Numbered from the stretch's first letter, positions 24,443-32,666 are shown. The stretch is DNA of 64,000 bases from Serinicoccus profundi (GCF_008001015.1 NZ_CP042862.1:3162001-3226000), one strand, 5' to 3'. A program made the numbers and translations. Notes: generated from the letters alone by a model not told the origin.

Positions 24443-25953
24443 CGCACCTCCCTGGCACCGCTCGTCGCGGGCTGCCGCAGCGGGCGCAGCTCGGGGGTCG
24501 CGCGGTCGGGCATCGCGATCGACAGCACGATGCAGAGGAGGAGGTTGAGACCCAGCCCGAGCAGGCCGTTGGGCAGCCCGGTCGGGCTGTCGTGGCCGAT
24601 GATCGTGAGGTAGCCCGACAGGCCGGCCCCGGCGACGACGCCGGCGAGCACCGCCACGGCCGACATCCGGCGCCAGTAGAGGCCGAGGATGAAGGCCGGG
24701 GCGATCTGCGCGAGCAGCTCCAGCTTGAGCAGGAAGATCTGGTAGAGCGTGCCCGGGGGGTTCCAGGCGAGGATGAGCAGCAGCCCGACGGCCACGACGC
24801 TCACCACCTTGCCCACCTTGACCTGGCGGGCCTCGGACGCGTCCTTGCCGAGCGTGGGCGCGTAGACGTCGCGGGAGACCATCGACCCGAAGGCGAGCAG
24901 CGCCGAGTCGGCGGTCGAGACGATCGCCGCCACGACGCCGCCGAAGAGGATGATCATGAGGACGTACATCAGCGGGTTGAGCGCGGCCACGTCGTTGGCC
25001 AGGCGGCCGACGATCTGCTCGGAGGCGGCCTCGTCCAGGTCGGGGTAGAGCGCCAGGGCGATGATGCCGATGAAGAAGACGAAACCGGTCGTCACCAGCG
25101 GCATCCACGCCATACCGGCCAGGGACCGCCGCAGCGTGCGCTCGCTGGAGGCGGCGTAGACCCGCTGGATGGCGTGGGGGTACATCGCCGCGGCGAGGCC
25201 CACCATGACGATCATGCCCAGCCAGCCGGTGACGCCCGCCGCGTCGGGGACGCCCATCTTGGCCGGCTCGCTGCGGATGAGCTCGTCGGTGACCGCGCCG
25301 AGGCTGCCGCCCGCGAGGTAGACCGCCCCCAGCATCAGCGCGAGGACGCCGACGAGCAGCGCGATCCCCTGCATGACGTCGGTGAGGGCGACCGCGCGCA
25401 TACCCCCGACCCAGGAGTAGGTCAGCATGACGACGAGGAAGCCGACGACGCCCACCTGGTAGGGCACGGTGTTGCCGGTCAGGCCGGCGATCGCCTGACC
25501 CATCGCGACCAGCTGCTCCAGCAGGTAGTTGCCCAGCCCCCACAGGAGCAGGAAGGTCACCACGGCGGCCAGGGCCTTGCTGCGGAAGCGGTAGTGGATC
25601 CAGTCGATGGGGGTGATGAACTCGTGTCGCCGGGCGATCATGTAGAGCCGCGGGGCGAAGAGCAGGTAGGCCACGACGACCGCGGTCATGAAGGGCACGG
25701 ACATCCACCACGACAGACCGCTGCGGTATGCCGTCGGCGCGTAGCCGATGATCGTGTTGCCGGAGTACTGCGTCGCGTAGAGCGTGAAGAAGAGGGCGAC
25801 GAGGCCGAGGTCGCGCCCGGCGAGGAAGTAGCCGTTGAGGGACTTGTTGGCCTCGGGGGCGTCGCGTCCGGCGACGAAGCCCAGCAGGAGCATGAGCACG
25901 GCGTAGACGACGAGGATGACGATCCCGCTGGTGCCGGAGAAGGCGAGGTTCAC
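24439..25953 (-). CDS. Sodium:solute symporter (SSS family)
   Basis: A 504-residue symporter with about 13 helices. GYFLAGRDLG and SGNTIIGYAP in the first helices and the helix-8 VSTADSALLAFGSMVSRDVY sodium-site segment identify the family. GTG 25953 has GGAGG upstream and overlaps the preceding small gene (GTGA). Close relatives carry carboxylates, pantothenate or proline; with CoA-transferase and lyase genes in the same operon, a hydroxylated carboxylic acid is the best guess. Confidence 0.9.
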   Translation of the reverse strand: MNLAFSGTSGIVILVVYAVLMLLLGFVAGRDAPEANKSLNGYFLAGRDLGLVALFFTLYATQYSGNTIIGYAPTAYRSGLSWWMSVPFMTAVVVAYLLFAPRLYMIARRHEFITPIDWIHYRFRSKALAAVVTFLLLWGLGNYLLEQLVAMGQAIAGLTGNTVPYQVGVVGFLVVMLTYSWVGGMRAVALTDVMQGIALLVGVLALMLGAVYLAGGSLGAVTDELIRSEPAKMGVPDAAGVTGWLGMIVMVGLAAAMYPHAIQRVYAASSERTLRRSLAGMAWMPLVTTGFVFFIGIIALALYPDLDEAASEQIVGRLANDVAALNPLMYVLMIILFGGVVAAIVSTADSALLAFGSMVSRDVYAPTLGKDASEARQVKVGKVVSVVAVGLLLILAWNPPGTLYQIFLLKLELLAQIAPAFILGLYWRRMSAVAVLAGVVAGAGLSGYLTIIGHDSPTGLPNGLLGLGLNLLLCIVLSIAMPDRATPELRPLRQPATSGAREVR

Positions 25954-26210
25954 GACAGGTCCTCCCCGTCGTGCGGCTCCAGCTCCCACTGGGTCAGACA
26001 GGCCCAGCAGGTGACGGCCGACAAGGCGACCGCCGCGATGATCGAGAGCCAGAACCAGCCCGGCAGGTGGGCCACGACCGGTTCGATGAGGCCGCTCGGG
26101 AGGTACCAGGGCACGCCGGCCAGGATCGTCAGGCCGATGAGGACCCAGACGAGGGGACGCCGGATCGGCTCCCGCGGGGACGTCGAGGAAGTGCTGATGC
26201 GCCGTTGCAT
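25950..26210 (-). CDS. Small membrane protein, probable symporter partner
   Basis: An 86-residue protein with two hydrophobic helices (about residues 20-40 and 48-70). Its size, helix count and position directly before an SSS symporter match the small accessory proteins (DUF3311/DUF997-like) that accompany such transporters; the exact family is not certain. It is the first gene of the operon and overlaps the symporter start. Confidence 0.7.
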   Translation of the reverse strand: MQRRISTSSTSPREPIRRPLVWVLIGLTILAGVPWYLPSGLIEPVVAHLPGWFWLSIIAAVALSAVTCWACLTQWELEPHDGEDLS

Positions 26211-26216
26211 GACCTC

Positions 26217-26245
26217 AGATTGTGCACAAAACTCGGATCTGTCAA
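26217..26245 (-). promoter_or_regulatory. Operon promoter with a perfect -35 box
   Basis: On the minus strand TTGACA (26240-26245) is followed after 17 bases by CAATCT (26217-26222), placed before the small membrane protein gene. A TTGTGCACAA palindrome overlaps the spacer and -10, so bound regulator would block RNA polymerase. Confidence 0.55.
26220..26229. promoter_or_regulatory. GntR operator site 1
   Basis: TTGTGCACAA, a perfect 10-base palindrome extended to TTGTGCACAAAAC. It overlaps the predicted -10 region of the transporter operon. Confidence 0.7.
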
Positions 26246-26261
26246 CCCTTTGGGGGAGATC

Positions 26262-26831
26262 TCAGCCTGTTTTGTGCACAAGATCGTCATCTCTGCGCAG
26301 GTCACGCAGCCGGCCACGCTCTCGCAGGACATGCTCCCCGCGCCGGTCGAGCTGCGTCCGGCCGTCCTCGCGCCAGCCGTGCCGTTCGTAGAACCCGGCC
26401 GCCCGCTCGTTGCCGTCGAGCACCCAGAGGTGCGCTGCGGCATACCCGCAGGAGCGCAGGTGGTCATCGACGGCGAGCATGAGCCGGTGGCCCACCCCGG
26501 TCGACCAGTGCTCGGGGAGGACGTAGAGGCCATAGAGCTCGCCGAGCGCGGGGCGCTGCTCGTCCCGCGAGGCGCCGGCCACGGCCCACCCGACGACGGC
26601 CCCGTCGACCTCGGCGACGAGCTCGAGGGCGTGCGGGTGGCGGTGCTGCTCCGGCCAGCGCGCACGTCGCCGGACGGCCTCCGAGACGGGGTCGAGGGCG
26701 TCGAGCATGGCCTGCGGCACGAGTCCGGCGTAGGCCGCGCGCCACCCGGCCACCCGCACGTGCGCGATGGCCTCGACGTCCTTGGGGGTGGCGTGGCGCA
26801 GCAGGGGTTCCATTGGCCCAGCCTCGGTCAC
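26262..26831 (-). CDS. GNAT-family N-acetyltransferase
   Basis: A 189-residue acetyltransferase (183 if the second Met at 26813 is used). The acetyl-CoA loop is seen as LYVLPEHWSTGVGHRLM (the Q/RxxGxG/A region) and the C-terminal LDGNERAAGFYERHGW motif is typical. Substrate unknown. Its last codons contain the second GntR operator of the downstream operon, an unusual overlap of coding and control sequence. Confidence 0.85.
   Translation of the reverse strand: MTEAGPMEPLLRHATPKDVEAIAHVRVAGWRAAYAGLVPQAMLDALDPVSEAVRRRARWPEQHRHPHALELVAEVDGAVVGWAVAGASRDEQRPALGELYGLYVLPEHWSTGVGHRLMLAVDDHLRSCGYAAAHLWVLDGNERAAGFYERHGWREDGRTQLDRRGEHVLRERGRLRDLRRDDDLVHKTG
26272..26281. promoter_or_regulatory. GntR operator site 2
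   Basis: A second TTGTGCACAA, extended as GTTTTGTGCACAAG in mirror orientation to site 1. The centres are 52 bases apart, about five helical turns, which would allow looping or cooperative binding. It lies inside the 3' end of the GNAT gene. Confidence 0.7.
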
Positions 26832-26908
26832 CCGGGAGCGGGGACGCCAGCGCTTTTGGGGCGAGGGCCCGGCTGGCCCTGACTTTCGGCCGGTTGGTCA
26901 TCCGTCGT

Positions 26909-26950
26909 CCGGTTGGTCATCTGTCGTCCGGTTGGAGGAGGACGACAGAT
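26909..26950 (-). terminator. Perfect 21-bp stem-loop between mobA and the GNAT gene
   Basis: CCGGTTGGTCATCTGTCGTC (26909-26928) pairs perfectly with 26941-26960, and one more C-G pair closes a 10-base loop. A diverged direct copy of the left arm precedes it at about 26890-26908. There is no T tract. A terminator or transcript-stabilising role after mobA is likely. Confidence 0.6.
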
Positions 26951-26995
26951 GACCAACCGGACGAGAGTGCGGTCGGCAGGACCTGGAGGTCGCGC

Positions 26996-27580
26996 CTAGT
27001 CCCAGCGCTGCAGGTCTTCCCACGTGTCGACGTCGCCGAGGTGCTCGCGCCCGGCGTCGACCTCGTGCCAGCGCAGGTCGGCGACCACCGCCCGGACCGA
27101 GGTATGCCGTGCCTCACCCACCCGCTCCAGCGCCGCGTCGAGGGCGTGACGGCGGTAGATGGCCAACAGCCACTGCAGGTGTCCGGTGTCGTCGACGTGG
27201 CAGAGGGCCTCGACGAACTCCCCCACCCGCGGCAGCTCGGTCCGTAGCGCGGCCAGCGCGGCAGCAGCCCCGGGCTGGTCGACGGCGCAGATCGCGACCC
27301 AGGCCGGCGGATGAGGGGCCGCCAGGGCGTCGAGTGCCAGGAGACCGGCAGCGATCCCGGCGACCGGGCCACCGCCTGGCGGGTCCTCCACGGTCCGGAC
27401 GACGCCGTCGGGGACGGGGGTGTCACCGACGACGACGACACGGCCGCCCAGCTCGACGTCGAGGACCCGGTCGAGCAGGGAGCGGCCGCCGACGACCAGC
27501 GCGGCCTTGTCCGCTCCGCCCAGCCGCTCGGCGCGGCCACCGGCGAGGACGAGGAGATCCACCTCCGGTTCGGCGCCCAT
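26996..27580 (-). CDS. mobA: Molybdenum cofactor guanylyltransferase MobA
   Basis: A 194-residue nucleotidyltransferase that attaches GMP to molybdopterin to give the guanine-dinucleotide cofactor used by nitrate reductase and formate dehydrogenase. The N-terminal LVLAGGRAERLGGADKAAL motif is the signature (LxGGxSxRxGxDK in the family). The conserved Asp of the later ICAVDQP motif coordinates the metal. It starts one base into the moeZ stop (TGATG), so the two are translated together. Confidence 0.9.
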   Translation of the reverse strand: MGAEPEVDLLVLAGGRAERLGGADKAALVVGGRSLLDRVLDVELGGRVVVVGDTPVPDGVVRTVEDPPGGGPVAGIAAGLLALDALAAPHPPAWVAICAVDQPGAAAALAALRTELPRVGEFVEALCHVDDTGHLQWLLAIYRRHALDAALERVGEARHTSVRAVVADLRWHEVDAGREHLGDVDTWEDLQRWD

Positions 27581-28833
27581 CAGTAGCTCGGCAGGCTCGG
27601 GTCCACCTGCTCGATCCAGCCGAGGATCCCGCCCGTCATGACGCTGACGTCGGCGTGCCCCAACCGCACGAGATGCGCGGCGGCGCGCTGGGCCCGGGGG
27701 CCGGCCTTGCAGTAGACGACGACCGGTCCGGGCGGCAGGTGCCGGTCGAGGTCCTCCCAGCTCAGCACCTCGCCGACCGGGATGAGCAGAGCACCCGGCA
27801 CGGTGCCGAGCTCGTGCTCGGCGGGCTCGCGGACGTCCAGGAGCGTCGGGGCAGCCATGCCCGACGCGCGGTCGGCGCCCGGCGAACCATCTGCGACGCC
27901 CGGTGGGGTCGACGGGGAACCATTCGCGACGCCCGGTGGGGTCGAAGGCGAACCATCCGCGACGCTCCGTGGGGTCGAGGCCAGCAGCGCAGCGACCTGC
28001 GTCGGGCTGATCTCGGGCAACGGCACGACGGGCCGCAACTGCTCGCGCTGTGCGGGCTGCACGACAGCGCCCACCGGCCGCAGCGGCACCTCGCGGGAGC
28101 GCTGGGTCAGCGCGTCGATGAGCAGCACCCGCCCGACGAGCGGCTCCCCGAAACCGCAGATGAGCTTGACCACCTCGGCCGCCATGATCGAACCGACCTG
28201 CCCGACGAGCGCCCCGAGCACTCCCGCCTCGGAGCAGCTCGGCACGTCCTCGGCGCGCGGCGGCACCGGGAAGAGGTCGCGCAGGGAGACGGCGTCCTCT
28301 ACCCCGGGCACGAAGGTCGACAGCTGGGCGTCGAAGCGCAGGACCGCGGCCCAGACCAGCGGGATCCCCAGCGCGACGCACGCGTCGGAGACGGCATACC
28401 GGGTCGGGAAGTTGTCGGCGCCGTCGAGGACGACGTCGTGCCCGCCCAGCAGTTCCTCGGCGTTGCCCGCCTCGATCCGGGTATGCCGCACGCTCACCGA
28501 CACGTCGGGGTTGAGCCCGCGCACGAAGGCCTCGGCGGAGGCACCCTTGGGCGTGCCCACGGAGTCCGCGCGGTGGATGACCTGGCGCTGCAGGTTGGTG
28601 GTGTCGACGTCGTCGTCGTCGATGACCGTGAGGTGACCGACACCGGCTGCCGCGAGATAGGCCAGGACCGGGCTGCCCAGCCCACCGGCCCCGACGACCG
28701 CCACGCGGGCCGCGAGCAGTCGGCGTTGGGCGCCCATGCCCAGACCGGGCACGAGCAGGTGGCGGGAGTAGCGGGACACCTGCTCGGAGGTGAGCGGCGC
28801 TCCCGGCTCGACGAGGGGGGGCAGCGGGGTCAT
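27580..28833 (-). CDS. moeZ: MoeZ/MoeB-like adenylyltransferase-sulfurtransferase
   Basis: A 417-residue protein with an E1-like ThiF/MoeB domain (about 15-265) and a C-terminal rhodanese domain (about 320-417). VVGAGGLGSPVLAYLAAAGVG binds ATP, and the rhodanese active Cys is in VVYCKAGPRAQRAA. It activates and thiolates MoaD-type carriers. The usual Cys pairs of the E1 zinc site are not all obvious. The linker (about 300-345) is built from an 11-residue repeat encoded by 33-bp DNA repeats. The start at 28833 follows CAGACT by six bases. Confidence 0.88.
   Translation of the reverse strand: MTPLPPLVEPGAPLTSEQVSRYSRHLLVPGLGMGAQRRLLAARVAVVGAGGLGSPVLAYLAAAGVGHLTVIDDDDVDTTNLQRQVIHRADSVGTPKGASAEAFVRGLNPDVSVSVRHTRIEAGNAEELLGGHDVVLDGADNFPTRYAVSDACVALGIPLVWAAVLRFDAQLSTFVPGVEDAVSLRDLFPVPPRAEDVPSCSEAGVLGALVGQVGSIMAAEVVKLICGFGEPLVGRVLLIDALTQRSREVPLRPVGAVVQPAQREQLRPVVPLPEISPTQVAALLASTPRSVADGSPSTPPGVANGSPSTPPGVADGSPGADRASGMAAPTLLDVREPAEHELGTVPGALLIPVGEVLSWEDLDRHLPPGPVVVYCKAGPRAQRAAAHLVRLGHADVSVMTGGILGWIEQVDPSLPSY
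27884..27980. repeat. 33-bp in-frame tandem repeat in the moeZ linker
   Basis: About three units share GCGACGCCCGGTGGGGTCGA and encode TPPGVADGSPS-like 11-residue repeats between the ThiF and rhodanese domains. The repeat keeps the reading frame. Confidence 0.75.
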
Positions 28834-28955
28834 GACCTCAGTCTGCATGTTTCGCGCACCGGCCCCGTCAGCGGGAGCCATGCTCCTGGACCGTGTGGTG
28901 GGGTGCCGCCACGCGACGTCCCTCGCGGTTGTCGGTGCGCCGCTGTGGCTGATGC

Positions 28956-29300
28956 TCACCCTCTGCTCACCGTCAACAAGCACACGCTGTCGACGTCCGC
29001 CTCCACGCGGTGGCGCTCCTGCGGCACGGGCACCAGGTCGCCCGACGCCAGCTCCCAGCGCCGCTCTCCGGCGATCAGGCTCACTGCACCGCTGACGCAG
29101 TACAGGGTCGCTGCCCGCGGTGCGTCGTGCTCGGGCAGTCCACCGCCAGCCGGCATCCCGATCAGCAGCGAGCGCTGCTGCGGCTGGTCCACGACCTGCT
29201 CAACGGCCGACCCTCGTCCCTGCCCGCGCGCTTTCGCCACCAGTTCTGCGCCGCGTTCCCTGGTCAGCACCACGCCGCCGGCCTCCGCTGCCGGGCTCAC
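28956..29300 (-). CDS. Small cupin-like protein of the nar operon
   Basis: A 114-residue protein. The C-terminal two thirds (LPEHDAPRAATLYCVSGAVSLIAGERRWELASGDLVPVPQERHRVEA) has the double-stranded beta-helix pattern of a cupin, with a possible metal His set. GTG 29300 overlaps the narI stop by four bases (GTGA). It is the last gene of the nar operon. A role in metal or redox sensing is a guess. Confidence 0.7.
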   Translation of the reverse strand: MSPAAEAGGVVLTRERGAELVAKARGQGRGSAVEQVVDQPQQRSLLIGMPAGGGLPEHDAPRAATLYCVSGAVSLIAGERRWELASGDLVPVPQERHRVEADVDSVCLLTVSRG

Positions 29301-30046
29301 GACCCCACCTTCTCCCAGCCGCGCCGCTGCGGCCTGCTCCCCGTCCCGGTGCCGCTCCTCCGGTCGCGCGACCGGTAGACGATGTAGGGGCGCACGAGGT
29401 AGCCGACCGGGGCGGAGAAGACGTGCACCAGACGGGTGAAGGGCCACAGGGCGAAGAGCAGGAACGCCGAGAGGGCGTGCAGCTGGAAACCGATCGGAGC
29501 GTTCTCCATCAACGAGGCGTCCGGCTGGAACCAGAAGATCTGCCGGAACCACGGCGAGACACCGTCGCGGTAGTTGTAGTGGTCACCGGCGATCCCGAGG
29601 TTGAGCAGGCTGCCGGCGATGGTGTTCCACATGCCGAGCACGATGACGACGGCCAGGACGGCATACATGACCTTGTCGTTGACGGTGGTCGCGGAGAAGA
29701 CCGGGCCGACGGTTCGCCGGCGGTAGACCAGGATCGCCAGACCGACGAGCGCGGCGATCCCCGCCGGCAAGCCGCCCGCGAGGGCGACGATGTGGTAGAG
29801 CTCCTGGCTCACCCCGGCCCGGTCGGTCCAGCCCTGCGGCACGATCAGGCCCATGAAGTGGCCCACGGCGACGAAGAGCATGCCGAAGTGGAACAGCGGG
29901 CTGCCGATCCGCAGCAACCGGTCCTCGTAGAGCTGGGAGCTGCGCGTGGTCCACCCGAACTTGTCGTAGCGGTAGCGCCAGACGTGCCCCACGACGAAGA
30001 TCGCCAGGCAGATGTAGGGGAAGATGACCCAGAGAAAGGTGCTCAT
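29297..30046 (-). CDS. narI: Respiratory nitrate reductase gamma subunit
   Basis: A 249-residue membrane cytochrome b with five helices that takes electrons from quinol and passes them to NarH. Conserved His residues for the two b haems lie in helices containing FVVGHVWRYRYDKFGWT, FHFGMLFVAVGHFMGL and ALSAFLLFALWPFTRLVHVFS. Length is close to the usual 225-250. ATGA overlap with narJ. Confidence 0.94.
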   Translation of the reverse strand: MSTFLWVIFPYICLAIFVVGHVWRYRYDKFGWTTRSSQLYEDRLLRIGSPLFHFGMLFVAVGHFMGLIVPQGWTDRAGVSQELYHIVALAGGLPAGIAALVGLAILVYRRRTVGPVFSATTVNDKVMYAVLAVVIVLGMWNTIAGSLLNLGIAGDHYNYRDGVSPWFRQIFWFQPDASLMENAPIGFQLHALSAFLLFALWPFTRLVHVFSAPVGYLVRPYIVYRSRDRRSGTGTGSRPQRRGWEKVGS

Positions 30047-30840
30047 CGGGGGGCTCCTACGGGAATGGTCGTGCCGAGAGACTGGGGGGTCGGGGGGCGG
30101 CCGGCCGCATCGTCGCAGCCGGCGGTCGGAGGCTCACGGAGCTGGTCGAGCGCCGGGTCCATCGCATAGGGCGCGTTGAGCGAGACGTCGTCGAGGCCGA
30201 CGGTCTCCTTCGGCGGGCCCTCGGCGATGAGCTTCAGGAGCGCGACCTCGTCGTCCTGGTCGAGCTGGGGCAGGGTGGCCCGCACCGCGGTGAGGACGTC
30301 CAGCCACGGTGAGGAGCGCCTCTCCAGGGCCTGCCGGAGCAGCTCGATGCCGACCCGGTGGTCGTTGAGCAGCTTCCAGGCCGCGCCCGCCGAGGTCGTG
30401 GCGCCGAACTCCAGCACGACCGGCAGGAAGTCCGGCAGCTCCTCGCCCCCGGCGTCCCGGGCGGTCACCTCGACCCCGTGCTGTCGGTAGATCTGCTTGA
30501 ACCGGACGAGCGCGACGCCACGGTTGCGGGTGTCCCCGTGCAGGAAGTAGGTGAGGTGCAGCGCGCACTTGCGGGTCACGTCGAAGGTGTCGACGTAGGA
30601 GACCTGGAGCGCACCCAGGCCGTGCTGCCCCAGGGTGGAGGCGACGTGGTCCAGGAAGCGGCGCAGCGGGTCCGCGACCGGGGCGGGCAGGCCCTCGATG
30701 ACCTCCCGCAGCACCGGCAGTCGCTCGACCAGCTGCTCGTCGGGGTAGTCCAGCAGCAACGAGCACAGCTGCCAGGTGTCCGCCTGGGCGCGGGCGTCCA
30801 GGCCGGGCCGACTGCGGCGGTGCCGCTTCCAGAGGGGCAT
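30043..30840 (-). CDS. narJ: Nitrate reductase delta subunit (assembly chaperone)
   Basis: A 265-residue cytosolic chaperone of the TorD/NarJ fold that helps insert the molybdenum cofactor into NarG before membrane attachment. LCSLLLDYPDEQLVERLPVL near the N terminus and YVDTFDVTRKCALHLTYFLHGDTRNRG are family-typical. It lies in the standard GHJI order and overlaps both neighbours. Confidence 0.93.
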   Translation of the reverse strand: MPLWKRHRRSRPGLDARAQADTWQLCSLLLDYPDEQLVERLPVLREVIEGLPAPVADPLRRFLDHVASTLGQHGLGALQVSYVDTFDVTRKCALHLTYFLHGDTRNRGVALVRFKQIYRQHGVEVTARDAGGEELPDFLPVVLEFGATTSAGAAWKLLNDHRVGIELLRQALERRSSPWLDVLTAVRATLPQLDQDDEVALLKLIAEGPPKETVGLDDVSLNAPYAMDPALDQLREPPTAGCDDAAGRPPTPQSLGTTIPVGAPR

Positions 30841-32603
30841 CAGCGCCGTCCCCCCTCGGAGCCGGCCGTGTTGTCGGGTCGGGCCCGCCCGCCCTCGAGA
30901 TCCGCCGGGCCACCATTGGCGGCGGTCTGCGGGGTGTCGGTCCGCTCTTCGTCCCGACGCGGGAAGAGCCCTTCAGGGACACCCTTGCCGTCCCAGTTGA
31001 GCAGGTTGACCCGGCCGCGCTTGGCACCGCCGGCGACCAGGCTCTCCCCCGTCTGCCGCTGCTGGAGCATCTTGAAGTTCTCCACCGCGACCGGGGTGAG
31101 CGCCCCGCGGCCAGAGCCCTCGCCGAACGGGCCGGAGGTCTCCATCAGCTCGTCGTCGTAGCCGGTGACCGGGCAGTCGGTGGCGATCTCCTCCAGGGCA
31201 TGCGCCTCCTCGCCGTGCGCAGCGGGGATGACGTACCGGTCCTCGTACTTCGCGATCGCGAGGAGTCGGAACATCTCGTACATCGCCTCCTCGCTCATGC
31301 CCACCGCCTCGGGGATCTCCGCCCGGGGGTCCCGCCCGAGGTTGATGTCCCGCATGTAGGAGCGCATGGCCGCCAGCTTGCGCAGCACATCATTGACGGG
31401 ACGCACGTCGCCGGCGGTAAAGAGGTTGGCGAGGTACTCGACCGGGATCCGCAGCGCGTCGATCGCGGCGAACAGGTTGTCCTTGTCCTCGGCGTCGTAG
31501 CCGGTGTCCTTGATGACGTCGACCACGGGTGACAGCGGCGGGATGTACCAGACCATCGGCATCGTGCGGTACTCAGGGTGCAGCGGCAGCGCGACCTTGT
31601 AGTCGTTGATCAGCCGCAGCACGGGGCTGCGCTTGGCCGCCTCGATCCAGTCACCGGGGATGCCGGCCTTCTCCGCCTCGCGCGCGACGGCGGGGTCGCG
31701 GGGGTCGAGGAAGACCGAGCGCTGGGCCTCGTAGAGGTCGTGCTCGTTCTCCACCGAGGCCGCCTCGAGCACCTTGTCCGCGTCGTAGAGCATGAGGCCG
31801 ATGTAGCGCAGCCGGCCCACGCAGGTCTCCGCGCACACCGTCGGGATGCCGACCTCGATGCGGGGGTAGCAGAAGGTGCACTTCTCGGCCTTGCCGGTCT
31901 TGTGGTTGAAGTAGACCTTCTTGTAGGGACAGCCGGTGACGCACATCCGCCAGCCGCGGCACTGGTCTTGGTCGACCAGGACGATGCCGTCCTCCTCGCG
32001 CTTGTAGATCGCGCCGGAGGGGCAGGAGGCCGCGCAGCTCGGGTTGAGGCAGTGCTCGCAGATGCGCGGCAGGTAGAACATGAAGGTCTCTTCGAACTCG
32101 AACTTGACCTTGTCCTCGATGCCCTTGAGCATCGGGTCCATGGCCGCGTGCTCCTTGGAGCCGCCGAGGTCGTCGTCCCAGTTGGCCGACCACTCGATGT
32201 TGATCTGCTTGCCGGAGATCAGCGAGTAGGGCCGGGCCACCGGGAAGTTCGCCTGCGCCGGGGCGTTGAGCAGCGTCTCGTAGTCGTAGGTCCACGGCTC
32301 GTAGTAGTCGTTGATGCTCGGCATCTTCGGGTTGGAGAAGATGTTGAGCAGCTTGGTGAGCCGGCCACCGGCCTTGAGCTTGAGCCGGCCGTTCGAGGTC
32401 ACCTCCCAGCCGCCCTTCCAGGTGTCCTGGTCCTCATACCCGCGCGGGTAGCCCAGGCCGGGCCGGGTCTCCACGTTGTTGAACCAGACGTACTCCGTGC
32501 CCTGCCGGTTGGTCCACGCCTGCTTGCAGGTCACCGAGCAGGTATGACACCCGATGCACTTGTCGAGGTTCATCACCATCGCCATCTGGGCCATGACGCG
32601 CAT
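30840..32603 (-). CDS. narH: Respiratory nitrate reductase beta subunit
   Basis: A 587-residue iron-sulfur subunit carrying electrons from NarI to NarG. Four ferredoxin-like Cys groups are visible: CIGCHTCSVTC at about residue 16, CEHCLNPSCAASCPSG, CRGWRMCVTGCP (the Trp marks the [3Fe-4S] site) and CTFCYPR/CAETC. GAAGGAG lies before the ATG. The C-terminal about 60 residues are variable. Two strong hairpins separate it from narG. Confidence 0.95.
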   Translation of the reverse strand: MRVMAQMAMVMNLDKCIGCHTCSVTCKQAWTNRQGTEYVWFNNVETRPGLGYPRGYEDQDTWKGGWEVTSNGRLKLKAGGRLTKLLNIFSNPKMPSINDYYEPWTYDYETLLNAPAQANFPVARPYSLISGKQINIEWSANWDDDLGGSKEHAAMDPMLKGIEDKVKFEFEETFMFYLPRICEHCLNPSCAASCPSGAIYKREEDGIVLVDQDQCRGWRMCVTGCPYKKVYFNHKTGKAEKCTFCYPRIEVGIPTVCAETCVGRLRYIGLMLYDADKVLEAASVENEHDLYEAQRSVFLDPRDPAVAREAEKAGIPGDWIEAAKRSPVLRLINDYKVALPLHPEYRTMPMVWYIPPLSPVVDVIKDTGYDAEDKDNLFAAIDALRIPVEYLANLFTAGDVRPVNDVLRKLAAMRSYMRDINLGRDPRAEIPEAVGMSEEAMYEMFRLLAIAKYEDRYVIPAAHGEEAHALEEIATDCPVTGYDDELMETSGPFGEGSGRGALTPVAVENFKMLQQRQTGESLVAGGAKRGRVNLLNWDGKGVPEGLFPRRDEERTDTPQTAANGGPADLEGGRARPDNTAGSEGGRR

Positions 32604-32621
32604 AAAGATCTCCTTCGGGGT

Positions 32622-32666
32622 CTGGGGCGAGCCCCAGCGGGGGGACACGGGGGCGGAGCCCCCGTG
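32622..32666 (-). other. Two intercistronic hairpins between narG and narH
   Basis: CACGGGGGC-GGA-GCCCCCGTG at 32646-32666 begins three bases after the narG stop, and CTGGGGC-GA-GCCCCAG at 32622-32637 follows. They could mark mRNA processing, stabilise the upstream message or reduce read-through, adjusting the NarG:NarH ratio. Confidence 0.65.
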
